Positions 28,301-30,114 of a DNA stretch of 64,000 nt are shown here, one piece after another. A model generated the notes under the pieces. It ran no database searches, was not told the DNA's origin, and saw nothing but the letters and a program-made list of their open reading frames with translations. The DNA is taken from contig JAJDCR010000157.1 of NCBI GenBank assembly GCA_029260735.1, positions 62,001 through 126,000 of the forward strand, in the 5' to 3' direction. Source of the DNA: Planctomycetota bacterium. Its GTDB lineage: Bacteria > Planctomycetota > Uabimicrobiia > Uabimicrobiales > Uabimicrobiaceae. The position numbers were made by a program, and so were the translations under genes. The stretch's first letter is position 1, and each line of letters opens with the position of its first letter.

Positions 28301-29992
28301 CTCTAAGGCTTGAGTTAGGTGAAAAAAAACTCGTACCCCATAAATTTGGCTCTTCTCTAAAGATTCTAGTGAGCTAAAGTTATTTAGCGAGTAGCTTTCT
28401 TCTCCTCCGACAAAATAAATTTCATCTAGAGAAGAAAAAGTGCTTAAAATAGAGCCAAAAGTATTATCTTTTCCTGGGGAAACTTGCCATGAGTTTTTAC
28501 TAAACGCTTTGTTTTCCTCTCCTAAACAAATTTCATAAACTTCGTCATTCTGGTAGCAGGAAAGCAAATGTTTGTAAAATTTTGGGGGAGTAAAAGTACG
28601 AATGAAGAGAACTTTTCTTTTGTTTGGGTTTCGTGAGGGTTCTTGGCGGGGATAGTCATGAATAGAAGTCCACTTGGTTTGATAAAAAAATTGAGCTAAA
28701 GAAGGTTTTCTGACTAGTTTATTTAGATGACTAACAGGCATTGTTTCAACGACAGCAAATAAGCGTGGTATCATGTAGTCGGGTAAACTGTTGCGACATT
28801 GTTGCTTAATCGTTTTTTTTACTTGAGTTAAATTAAACTCTTTTTTTAAAGTCAGATTAGCTTTGAGTATATTTCCTAATAAGGGGTCAGGTTCTCCACT
28901 AACATAGATATCTTCAACCCCTGGAACTTGCCGAATAATTTCCTCAACAGAGTTGGGGTCAACTAAATATCCACCGACATTGATTACGTCATCTTGTCTA
29001 CCGACAAAGTAAACTCGACCATCGCAAATTTTTACTCGGTCTTTCGTGTTTACCCAATCATTTCGATCAAAGGACTCATTGTGATAGCTATTCATGGAGC
29101 CATTAGTCGCCTTGGCATACAAAACACCATCCACTACTTTGAATTTTTTGCCGTCGAGCAAGGATTCTTCAAATCCTGCTTTTCCATCACTGACACTAAT
29201 GAGCATTCCTAGCTCTGTCGAACCATAAATGTGAGTAACGGCTACCTCAGGTAAGTATAGATTGATCTCGTCTAAAATACTCTGATTAACACATTCTCCT
29301 CCCAGCATGATGCGGTGCAGTTTTGCATTTTGCCAATCCTCAGGCTGACTAGCTAAGAATAGTTGCCGCATAAAAGTTGGCGTGCAGGTTAAAAAATCTA
29401 CCTGCTGATCAACCAACATCTCACGGCAATGGACAGGAGAAAAGTTATTAGGCATAACCAAGGTGCCTTGGTTAAGAACAAACTGTACAAATACCCGGAA
29501 CCCACCAATGTGAGATAGAGGGTATGACAATAACCATCTTTTTCCTTTTAGTTTGTCCAGCTTTTTAACGTTTCTCTGTAGTGTCTCCCAAGTGTGGATA
29601 GCCAATTTTGGCTTTCCGGTTGTTCCTCCTGTCAATAAACCAATAGTTGCTTTTTCATGTTTCTTCTCTGTGGGTTGCCAATCATCGTTTTTTAAGACAT
29701 TTATCGAGTCGCCAACGATGGAGACAATGGCTTCAATATTAAATTCTCGAATGTAAGATGTTAAATGCTCGGAAGGGAAATCCTGGGGAATAATTGTGAT
29801 ATCTATATCTAAACGAAGACAGGCTAGCAAGAGAGCTATGCCTGTCTCATCTTGTTTTGGCTGACAAATAGCTTGCCTGAGGCCTACTTTTTTTATCTGC
29901 CCCATTAATCTTGAAATAAAGTGATCCAGAGAATCCCAACAAATAGTTTTATTTGGCGTTATAATTCCGCTTTGGGATAATAGTAATGACAT
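1370..29992 (-). CDS. Giant trans-AT PKS/NRPS (PKS A): loading module, six KS modules, terminal NRPS module and thioesterase
   Basis: 9540 residues in one uninterrupted frame. Domains in order with approximate residues: AL 1-440, KR (NADPH loop about 682, Tyr824), ACP (Ser968); KS1 (Cys1211, His1346), KR (loop about 1996, Tyr2143), MT (about 2442), ACP (Ser2694); KS2 (Cys2941, His3076), ACP (Ser3507); KS3 (Cys3776, His3911), MT (about 4329), ACP (Ser4596), ER (4650-4990); KS4 (Cys5199, His5334), KR (Tyr6048), ACP (Ser6209); KS5 (Cys6469, His6604), MT (about 7088), ACP (Ser7344), ER (7430-7760); KS6 (Cys7996, Gln8131 in place of His), ACP (Ser8497); C (8560-9000), A-domain remnant (about 9080-9180), PCP (Ser9238), TE (Cys9368, His9519). 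No AT domain occurs anywhere, so extender units must come from the separate AT. ATG chosen because the AL domain begins at once and AGGA lies just upstream. It follows the sulfotransferase genes on the same strand. The full assembly line from starter activation to TE is in one chain, which is unusual. Confidence 0.95.
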   Translation of the reverse strand: MSLLLSQSGIITPNKTICWDSLDHFISRLMGQIKKVGLRQAICQPKQDETGIALLLACLRLDIDITIIPQDFPSEHLTSYIREFNIEAIVSIVGDSINVLKNDDWQPTEKKHEKATIGLLTGGTTGKPKLAIHTWETLQRNVKKLDKLKGKRWLLSYPLSHIGGFRVFVQFVLNQGTLVMPNNFSPVHCREMLVDQQVDFLTCTPTFMRQLFLASQPEDWQNAKLHRIMLGGECVNQSILDEINLYLPEVAVTHIYGSTELGMLISVSDGKAGFEESLLDGKKFKVVDGVLYAKATNGSMNSYHNESFDRNDWVNTKDRVKICDGRVYFVGRQDDVINVGGYLVDPNSVEEIIRQVPGVEDIYVSGEPDPLLGNILKANLTLKKEFNLTQVKKTIKQQCRNSLPDYMIPRLFAVVETMPVSHLNKLVRKPSLAQFFYQTKWTSIHDYPRQEPSRNPNKRKVLFIRTFTPPKFYKHLLSCYQNDEVYEICLGEENKAFSKNSWQVSPGKDNTFGSILSTFSSLDEIYFVGGEESYSLNNFSSLESLEKSQIYGVRVFFHLTQALEKCNLISSGLTIKILTHRTYAILEQDSINPLESSIVGLALSMAKEFLGVQVACIDMDKNESNEQENLGHAKLIASIKGQGLGSLWALRKGRYYQREILELPLEASQNTSYRQKGCYVIVGGAGYIGTVLSEYLAQNFSAKLVWIGRSPLDEKKQESIDKIQSLGGEVLYCQANSSSLSQMKKAIEQTKEKFGPIHGVIHSALVLKYQSIMSMTEKEFLAPLDPKIQSSWVLQEVTKEEPLDFMLFFSSVQSMTCSSNWSHYSAASTFIDSYALHLRQAKSYPVHLVNWGFWDNVTFLTSAEHQKHLRDQGVLFIEAEEGMKALETILQNPLPQILAWKAEDRLLAQFGVKKTNRDLTQKKSIDKTSFAWNLSDVKRILHDELQDILDIPGDFDSEKEFVELGLNSISLVEFLDHLNSAFQIELQVQDLFAAFTIEKMSAHILSLLPERERGEHVKSPPQSQESKPHLREEQVSSSDIAVIGIAGRFPGANSVEEFWDNLAEGKSAVKEVPLTKWNILGWFEPKQDLAQSSKKSYSKWGGFIDDVDKFDPLFFKISPAEAENMDPQQRLFLEEAWKAIEDAGYAPSSFSGHKVGVFVGACYEDYHDNPQEGKDFSLSQSFLGEAFSILSSRLSYILNLTGPAFPIDTACSSSLVAIHQACQSILSKESELALAGGVFIMNTPNYHLLTSSIGMLSPDGKCKPFDHNANGFVPGEGVGVVVLKPLDKSLADNDHVYGIIKASGINQDGASNGITAPNGESQEKLELQVYQKSQVNPKDITLVEAHGTGTKLGDPIEVAALAKSFRKYTDNKQYCAISSVKANVGHTVAAAGVTSLIKVLLAIKYQKIPPLVNFKQENEHLFLSKTPFYVNNSLINWPPAKDGKRRAAISSFGFSGTNVHMVVEEYLGNQSSHKTKENILARGGIFVISAKTEKQLNHYMANVYHYLLSHKNLDLPGLLYTFQVAREEMKYRVAIVAHSRWELMTVLKSKVEGKSSSAIFEGRGGEKQKLSIGETKEGKEFIQQLMEKHQYDKVAELWVNGVSIQWEMLYLFEKVERLHGLPTYPFAKDKYWISKSPRHGIGSFSEKSLSHRHPLLHKNTSPFPQQKIIAPFRSENLFLDDQEKPKFLSLPTHSFEPTRYWVSDHFEDRKEKILPIRQERKTLPFIDNSRDFPKRKSRKRVEKTWDEMSYCPQWENVPLSHLLESPAPISKVILIVCSKSTFEFENIIKDYYKKSTKVILIRLAKETKRVSEDEWLCNIQDKGGFQACLEKVENIDCLYFLSLEKLLDEEKSCLSLTEFIASQEENEMPLFRLVRFLKENKKIAGKIDFYLLSLNNYSLDYQSIQPKGAGLTGLAYSIAQENNSFFLRNIDLSAEDFKTSSGQKKLFSMILQEPASPRGEVIKLQSGKRYKQTFFPLDWGSTNNQLGLRKEGVYLIVGGSGTVGQIITRKLLKKYQATVIWIGRSSQNSEEIQNILESFQEFEGKLIYVQGDVTEPDSIKQALQFIQTNCSPLNGAIFSALVFNFENSLSQTTEAKFRSIFEVKTRGSLIFYQLLEKEPLDFICYFSSIQSFSFTSASKSPAYAAGITLADSFIKSLEKKSPFPIGIINWGYWEFSISGTAIEKSLENRFGLLSEEEGFIFFERFIKKLQRRRIHQVLCLKEQAQSLMGSNKKEWISLANKTFSPSLKIIENGREVYSEKIRELKRNYEENEKALERELPQLLFYQMDQLIGFSNLKSPQSVFSLQKRYKVLDKYILWWQESLNILFSNNYIELKENMVFPKAIDSKVIQTGDFEKEKYELNSKDKAKVALVQKCLQSLPKILQGKILATDVIFPQSSIKRVEEVYKNGPILDYSNEVLASYVLTYLEERIQSDPKTRLRIFEIGAGTGGTSTAIFYKLKPFQDYIEEYRYTDISKAFILHGEEKYGSKNPYVQFQKFDVQEPLDDQGIKVGSYDLVIATNALHATKNIHQTLHNAKALLFQDGLILLNEISERSLFSHLTFGLLDGWWLPEDPELRMPNCPGLSPQIWKEVLGEVGFSAIRFPVETIHSLGQQIISGQSDGIIRQRRQEKELCLQSLSLSQGPRKNRSQTHEISQRIYDYAKNAILDSLSNTLKISPQTIDGNIAFSEYGVDSILGVNFVDKVNEQLSISMNTTIIFEYSSLELLTNYLVINYHDHMANQISQREQNNVFYDPSLEKVYEKENLFQNKRETFSRNNRTKKLPDIAVIGMSGKFPKAKNISSFWENLINSVDGVEEFPLHYLNQRNYFSEEKQAGKSYCKWGGILEERDCFDPLFFNLSPREAEFMNPHQRLVLQESWKAIEDAGYNPRSLSGSQTGVFIGSEPTDYPHGSFTGSSEAIIASRLSYFLNLNGPAFVVNTGCSSSGVALHLACESLRNQESDFALAGGIHACLGKNTLVCLSEIEMLSPSGRCYTFDEKGNGTVVSEGVGVVFLKRLDEAIASGDSIYGIICASGINQDGASNGITAPSGVAQEQLITSVYEKFQINPEKISYIEAHGTGTKLGDPIEAHALVRAFQNFTEKEKFCYIGSAKSHIGHTSAAAGVVGLIKVLLSMQHQKIPPLLHFKTINPLIEFKNSPFSIPTTISEWISQDDSPHMAALSSFGHSGTNAHLVIKEHKESASKQNQENKVSVGILVVSAKTENQLHRYLENIYNHIQTPRKIDLARLLYTFQVGRESMKYRIAIVFENREQLLDDLKSVLENKLSSSIYQGIVDKKEKLSVDETKEGKEFIKQLIENRKLYEIAKLWANGWSFDWEKLYPSKKPKRTHLPTYPFAENKYWLSRTLPSPTLSSSIHPLIQETSSRLSDPFLGRFKKRKISSVDNEMRPFRMSLPIFPFSQKKCWLAKSTFPSRLSLRVSSLFHEDTPLTSRSKRLLRKLLIQKSRADMSDRLLYKNILEKSKELLGELIKIPPFEIDEKEGFETYGIDSIIIHQWNAQLKEVFGEISKTLLFEYQNLEELSNYFLREHRLECLSWIGQEAYLRLLREEDCEEKTKSRTSFSNLKPQKISETNTRFLRSSSKPEPIAIIGMSGIYPQAETLEKYWDNLKAGKSCITEIPSRRWPLEGFYHPDKEEAVEKGKSYSKWGGFIDQFAEFDSFFFHISPREAMSIDPQERCFLQTSWKALEDAGYTRDLLKSKYAQRVGVFVGITKTDFALYGPELWRRGETLFPHTSFSSVANRLSYFLNVQGPSMPIDTMCSSSLTAIHEACEHIHRGECDLALAGGVNLYLHPSSYTLLCAKQMLSSDGKCHSFGDGANGFVPGEGVGVVLLKPLSKAIEDKDVIHAIIRATHVNHGGKTNGYTVPNPQAQAELIRKTLDKAGISARNISYIEAHGTGTELGDPIEITGLEKAFKRDTQEQGFCKIGSAKSNIGHLEAAAGIAGLTKIILQMKHKHIAPSLHSQILNKNIAFEKTPFRVNQELTFWERFNIEGKEISRLAGVSSFGAGGSNAHILVEEYLSPAQEAGLTVNESLTQGEILKNEALIIPLSAQTKEQLKERVSDLQHFLLSHSSLSLESLSYTLQVGREGMAERLGLIITSLEELMKKLESFLSPEEEDDEGVYRGQAQKNSLAAFSEEPSFQQAMNSWIKEKTYSKILSLWVNGLNFDWNKLYGEEKPSRISLPTYSFAKEEYWFSETSQNFFCFLNSSEKEVTKLNLARSSKAASFSPSTKKPVNVSLSEVSKNSFYSENQEDKAKKKRSVLKEDDPLGDLKSAISLETKGLVPTLNRTGVMVEELIPYSKEFADYAGECGGEVLDLGCAYGVATIAALEQRAKVLAVDMEQEHLDILESRIKDEVKQDLSTQKGLLPKISFPPERFAAIHASRVIHFLRPEEIQETIQNMYRWLQPGGKLYLVTDTPYFGYWKEKSFEYEARKKAGEQWPGFLDNVSEYFDSKEIEGAPPLINPLDPEILSRECLAAGFEIEKSSFFGFSEHCISTKGKEHAGIIALKPRQKVLGQKPPVNLPIKSPANEYIPFQEKRQEKRPEEIRKTIKALLAKELQINIEKIDDEISFFELGLDSILGVTWIRKINTHYKLSVSTTKIYDYPNILKLANFLGKELEKRVPFPFKKIFADNIAKGDQYGLVLSQVQDFHELRLTPWRPSPLKDHEVMIEVKASALNFGDVLCVQGLYPNMPDYPFVPGGEVSGVISQVGEGVSQLRVGDEVIALTESGGHASHVNTPASNVILKPEKISFEDACSLPIVFWTVYHAFELGKWKNKEEILIQTAAGGCGLVAIQLARLKDCLCYGTSSRPEKIKFLEKLKIDHAINYKTTEFDQEIREITRGRGVDIVLNMLSGDAIQKGLNCLAAHGRYLEIAIQGLKTSPKLDLSQFLKNQSIHTINLGESWYRPNPVDPSQKTFLGEKTLQLLGTWLEEEKIVPITTKIYPIEQIGQALEYVSQGEHIGKVVLSHTNRTIVDCSHLCLKRMLEQKQKAEKEAFSLEISSPDKKNGIQNTKDIAIIGVSGQFPQGKTLDIFWENIVQGKDCVSEVPITRWPLHQYYDSSPGVPGKTYSKWMGVLEEAAHFDPLFFNISHKQAEVMDPQQRLLLQSCWHCIEDSGYDPLSLSESSCGVFVGCSPNDYTKGSLQLDDYQSVLGGDNAILAGQISYFLNLRGPCLSIDTACSSSLVAMASACESLVFGNCSLALAGGVLVIPGPDLHIAMGHMGALSPSGRCFTFDQRANGFVPGEGVGAVLLKRLEDAEKDRDHIYGVIKGWGVNQDGKTNGITAPSSLSQLEVERGVYRKFSINPETIQLMETHGTGTKLGDPIEVGALQASFREFTKKENYCALGSVKSNVGHLGAAAGIAGVMKVLFALRNQKLPPTIHFETLNQEISLEGSPFYVNTACQDWIVPSEHKRRAAVSSFGYSGTNAHMVIEEHEPKLLSKISEFPTYLFVFSAKTEDRLRVQLEQMLIFLESESGEKAPLESISFTLLAGRHHWSHCLALVAKNREMFISSLKQTLSKEEHSNIFQGEISREFIPEKIQEQFIVKLLSKSKSLMGSYREYNKALHSLAGLYCQGYEIKGNLLFSSPRRLSLPTYPFSSGQYWISPLAKKLLASKINGNFSLSHPMLKENTFALAQQFISRSIKKKSSFESDPSKPKRVSLPTYPFLRTKCWFSEATLKREWKASGAKELLNPTLNMYQECWKETSKSEPSILDFSYITYIGVKDEVQKNLEELIRKQGKKWQYVEQVGDEKEINEEKEKNARTIVIYRPDSDRKQTSIKDIFRLLVRFHHKIEQLILVGSSPSAYDQSWIGYERSLRSAIPHLKITILYDVSKAKDIEKCIGRLGVYRYQKEKELRLSWQKLTQKSAQEVSIEKSLLQKEGTYIIAGGMGGLGQLFAMHLAETYSAHLILLGRSKISDRYEETLKKLRKAGASSACYEEIDLADEKELGLLAQKMNSRKSKVNGVIHAAGVERKELITETSWLEFESVLSVQIDGSNSIKTAFKECNWICYFSSSSAILGDFGACSYAVGKRYQMALSQTSEKVKGPQNIVINWPLWKDGSMIIRNESATELYLRSSGQSWLDPKEGIAAFETIMRNGYSPTLVIKGEVDRIEDFLERKYQPQWEREKVLLPKQEKFSSQSLWRADLIGVSTRDSVSQELKAIAEGLLKIPARELDEDVNLAQFGFDSITLAEFSRKLSEVYRIHLTPSIFFTYTTLSQLSEHLENTYPQKLRELYEAPTKETSSFPLVSSRKKTGEKEREKERIKLSKRQESLEIAVVGVSGRFPGAETVEELWELLVTEKTAVKEVPDSRWGRVEDYYDPKAQNPTKSYSKWAGMISQIDNFDPLFFEVSSLEAEYMTPEERLFLMEAYHALEDAGLNPKALSKEKVGVFLGMEESEYPRLREEAQRGTRKLIGLGLTSSGGAMISSRLSYFLNFRGPTLAINTACSSGLVAFHQACMSLQSEESNIGLVGGIALLPSPNSYVMMSQAGMLSKDGKCRTFSKNAQGIVCGESVVVLVLKRLKDAQGAGDCIYATIKGSGINFDGKTNGVTAPSGEAQATLIRETYQRWNVNIEKLGYIVTHGTGTKLGDPVEINALRDVFPEKTQKQPYCALTSNKPNLGHTLAASGLVNVVNMLYAMKYKTIPASLHCEEENDYILWEDSPFYVNKTRKLWECPEGEKRLGAVSSFGRSGTNAHVILEEYCNGSLLNQEEKNQNLKKGGLFVLSTKTEAQLTRYLESLRSYLENRENIDLARLLYTLQVGREKMQHCIAIVVYEKEQLLQDLQLAIEGKSSPAVFKGVTQEKQGLRVGETEGGKRFIEGLIKDHQLVNIAELWVNGWNFDWSMLYGKEKPTRLNLPTYPFLQKRCSFSEPALKSNFSSPIHPLLHQNIHDSYEEKLTAQGERKEYFLLENQIKELVLESKKIYPKRKPLRINLSLYPFAKKRYWFSNLKEQKIGFFPSSVSSIKESYIKPKISLSPLSFSPLSFSKVSPEKELVKENSSSLTSVPLSISLSILRENDPLEDLKSAISLETKGLVPTLNRTGVMVEELIPYSKEFVDYAGQCQGEVLDLGCAYGVATIAALEKKARVLAVDMEQEHLNILESRVNDQAQPYLRTQQGLLPHINFTKERFSAIHASRVIHFLKPKEVQETIQKMYFWLQPGGKLFLVTDTPYFGYWKGESSKYEARKAAGDLWPGYIENVSQYFDSKEIEGAPPIINPLDPEILSRECLAVGFEVEDHGFFGLSGEGKEHVGIIAVKPGASKSPLIIKDPATEKLEQKENFRTEVTLGEVKKTIKAFLSKELKLDPQEIDDEIAFSELGLDSILAVTWIRKINTQYKLSLSTKRIYDYPNMTEFTAFLKNELQNSPQASSMAKETEEREKPEEQKETLSELTLSPLPEKEVWAKKRTKPDQYGLIITRVQTLAELRLESLSVSPPQAFEVKIEVKASALNFGDILCLQGLYPNMPAYPFVPGSEVSGVVCEVGNQVSQFRVGDEIIALAGLGGHATQVNVPESNVILKPKKISFEDACSLPIVFWTVHHAFELGKLSAGEEVLIQTASGGCGLMAIQLAHLKACFCYGTSSRPEKREFLRKLEISSVLNYKTEFDQEIKALTKNRGVDVVLNMLSGEAIQRGLNCLAPSGRYLEIAIQGLKTSSKLDLSQLLENQSIHVINLGQNWYQADPLNPTRNIFRGEKALQLMGDWLGSEKIVPITTRIYPFEQVAEALEYVSEGKHMGKVVLSHTSETMIDCTDSCLTLLLEQKERGQKERGQKEENEKIHKEASSREKEFPLTSENTQEAKEFDKNKSRGIAIIGISGQFPQGKTLELFWENIVQGKDCISEVPETRWPIQEYYDPQVGTLGKTYSKWMGVLEVADQFDPLFFNISRKQAEVMDPQQRLFLQSCWSCLEDSGYDPLSFSENSCGVFAGCSSNDYLQGFSPENMDSQSVLGGDSSILAGQVSYFLNLKGPCLSIDTACSSSLVAIANACDSLILENCNVVLAGGVLVIPGPSLHIAMSQMRVLSPEGRCFTFDEKANGFVPGEGVGVLLLKRLEDAQKEGDHIYGVIKGWGVNQDGKTNGITAPNFQSQRELKTEVYKKFSINPDKIQLVETQGVGTKLGDSIELDALIESFRHFTSKENYCALGSVKSNIGHLGAAAGVAGVIKLLLAIQHKKLPPTIHFEKTNEEISLEGSPFYINTQCLNWVLPPEEKRRGAVSSFGYSGTNAHIVIEEYLKNSLLEETKPPSYILVFSAKTEERLSAQVEQMLAFLKSQSTEEHSLLHLSYTLLTGRHHWNYRIAIVVNDLNMAISTLEQVLNQEKLSQAFEGKISREFTPQKEKEKWIKGLLEKSSTLLANSKEYQEVLASLADLYCQGYEVNKGLLFRHFKPQRISLPTYPFLEEKYWVPSFSRETKQSLEKEKSGDTHDTNDTNKNLGQQSFSEDLENRITLTLVEDVGSLLKLKLGEIDPQAEWSEYGFDSMTLASFGDDLNRKYNIALMPTIFIENPTIKNLVDHLMRECPFAFLKEVAREEKGILSSPQENKFMPTSWEQKRIWFLHCHQASYCINYLVSPVIEMTNPAVLEKAFSHIILYYPILSRKFRFQNGELEQADQSCPLEIERIDLKNWESIENRDKAFAQIIDEKKKEPFALSRELPLRVVWVELSEEKQRILLFVHPIVADGYSLKIILSEATRAYHSLERGENLSLPEKKIPFLYHKKISEEKNSQDQIYWKKQLKECPVLQLTPKGQQKQRNEESTIFSIKEDLTFSLKELAKKEQVSLSIILLSVFKVLLYRYSKQKDIVVGTSLERRKEEKISVGPLENILPIRSRWEEKISFSQFVLQLKELVQEGEKHRSFPLAKMILGKDIQRFSTRSSIFQAFFRMDFDYSPSLENTIEDTRKNSLSNLYFFHDIALHVSNKKETIEFHFFFHSNLFSQQGILELQEQWIYLLEQVIQTPEKEISDYSLLTKNFQQILGKDFSQIKDLSRAPEIDKNKIPEDVKERGDFFLWQGKELAGWEELASLYFLSEEDLSFLFEREEESFWVTLDNKEYSAYQLKELGRYGITGSIELCGRTEDHVVYQEVLIDMAKIEERLREHPLIKNCAVLPKGNIHEEKELVLFLVLQENFQQLNFSSLLDFVKSGDPSWIIPLKMIPLNALPISQGQVNKEALKKIKIDHLPRIIRDRSALNPLEVLLQDIYQRILGLSKVSFKDSFFDLGGHSLLLVQLQEEIKRNYSILIPLSTMLANPTIEELAYEITKQNEKKQSSPFVLIKPEGEKKFFFFNGDFNGCGYYCYKMRKYLSHSIGLYSIPPHSFLGDMKAPYTISEMAQNYVSALQEIQEEGPYYVGGFCNGASVAFEVARILEKNSTVAQVVLVDLPMVDKPKWLYHLVSIYSYIRGLSELEKQNIYYSLGLKLNQENSAISIRRAQHFLHLEKKSDLNFHERQVYLTHIYGRIIASYFPKPIQSPLALIFSDSEKHILEQKNWQNLSPILITKRIPGDHLTCITEHGEVLAKTIEACLRD
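4343..6529 (-). other. PKS A module 6: non-elongating KS0 and ACP
   Basis: The KS keeps Cys (DTACSSSL) and the second His (SNIGH). The HGTGT motif reads QGVGT: codon CAA at 5600-5602 gives Gln8131. Loss of this His abolishes decarboxylative condensation in known KS0 domains, which then only relay the chain. The ACP (YGFDSMTLASF, Ser8497) passes the chain to the downstream C domain. Confidence 0.85.
4740..8885 (-). repeat. Intragenic duplicate, copy 2 (MT-ACP-ER-KS6 of PKS A)
   Basis: Second copy of the MT-ACP-ER-KS block (see 13140-17165). The KS of this copy has lost its active-site His (Gln8131), so the duplicated condensing domain has become non-elongating. Confidence 0.75.
6698..11125 (-). 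other. PKS A module 5: KS-MT-ACP(Trp)-ER
   Basis: KS with NTACSSGL, VTHGTGT and PNLGH. After a double linker with a DH-like start (IHPLLHQN) comes a methyltransferase nearly identical to that of module 3. It is followed by an ACP with LGLDSILAVTW (Ser7344, Trp7350) and an MDR-type ER. The organisation matches module 3 exactly, and the MT-ACP-ER part looks like its duplicate. No KR or DH. Confidence 0.82.
11213..14920 (-). other. PKS A module 4: KS-KR-ACP
   Basis: Intact KS (DTACSSSL, METHGTGTKLGD, SNVGH). Its sequence is much closer to KS6 than to the other KS domains. Two linker copies (LPTYPF) bracket a DH-like start (SHPMLKENT). KR with AGGMGGLGQ and CSYAVGK (Tyr6048). ACP FGFDSITLAEF, without the Trp flag. 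Predicted outcome: a beta-hydroxy unit. Confidence 0.82.
13140..17165 (-). repeat. Intragenic duplicate, copy 1 (MT-ACP-ER-KS4 of PKS A)
   Basis: The protein block from the methyltransferase start (GDLKSAISLETKG) through ACP, ER and the following KS is highly similar to the block at 4740-8885. Shared signatures include NRTGVMVEELIPYSKEF, LDSIL-VTWIRKIN, GLYPNMP-YPFVPG and SGQFPQGKTL. The catalytic residues of KS4 are intact in this copy. Confidence 0.75.
15020..19201 (-). other. PKS A module 3: KS-MT-ACP(Trp)-ER
   Basis: KS with DTMCSSSL, HGTGTELGD and SNIGH. The methyltransferase (motif VLDLGCAYG) differs in sequence from the C-methyltransferase of module 1. ACP LGLDSILGVTW with Ser4596 and Trp4602. 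A medium-chain-reductase-type ER (ASALNFGD, NADPH loop AAGGCGLVAIQLA) lies after the ACP. With no KR or DH in the module, the ER's natural substrate would be the alkene made by HMGS/ECH beta-branching (inference). Confidence 0.8.
19310..21658 (-). other. PKS A module 2: KS-ACP with beta-branching Trp flag
   Basis: The KS has NTGCSSSG, HGTGT and SHIGH, so the triad is complete. No KR, DH or MT follows, only two post-KS linker copies around a DH-like start (IHPLIQETSS). The ACP reads YGIDSIIIHQW: Ser3507 and Trp3513 are six residues apart. This Trp marks carriers that undergo HMGS-type beta-branching in known trans-AT systems. The beta-keto group left by the module is the substrate such a cassette needs. 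Confidence 0.8.
21775..26887 (-). other. PKS A module 1: KS-KR-MT-ACP
   Basis: The KS is intact (DTACSSSL, HGTGTKLGD, NVGH). After it lie two copies of the post-KS linker (LPTYPF at about 1619, LPTHSF at about 1688) separated by a truncated DH-like start (HPLLHKNTS). KR with VGGSGTVGQ and SPAYAAG. The methyltransferase has motif FEIGAGTGGTS and matches the C-methyltransferase class seen again in PKS B. ACP motif YGVDSILG, with Phe six residues after Ser. Predicted outcome: an alpha-methyl, beta-hydroxy unit. Confidence 0.82.
26950..29992 (-). other. PKS A loading module: MenE-like acyl-adenylating ligase, KR, ACP
   Basis: The ligase is only about 440 residues. It shows core motif TGGTTGKPK (about 121-129), YGSTE, and the C-terminal DRVKICDGRVYFVGRQDD block, with a late Lys in HLNKLVRK (about 424). 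Its length and its PLSHIGG segment resemble MenE-type CoA ligases more than a full NRPS A domain. A KR (VGGAGYIG, SHYSAAS) and an ACP (LGLNSISL) follow directly, with no KS or C between. Adenylation-KR-carrier units in cereulide/valinomycin synthetases reduce a tethered alpha-keto acid to a hydroxy acid. By analogy, a keto-acid starter reduced on the carrier is plausible here (inference). Confidence 0.8.
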
Positions 29993-30114
29993 TTTCCTAG
30001 TACCTTCATAATCTATCTCTCTTATCTATTTGAATTAATTTAATTGTGTTATCAATTAAATTTTGTAAACGTTACCTTATCCCAAGTGTAACGTAATTGT
30101 TGATCTATTTCTTA
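29993..30114 (-). promoter_or_regulatory. Intergenic dyad upstream of PKS A
   Basis: 122-bp AT-rich gap between a sulfotransferase stop and the PKS A start. It contains a perfect 10-bp inverted repeat with a 6-nt spacer: AATTTAATTG at 30037-30046 and CAATTAAATT at 30053-30062. No T-tract follows, so an operator or mRNA element is likelier than a terminator. Function unproven. Confidence 0.35.
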
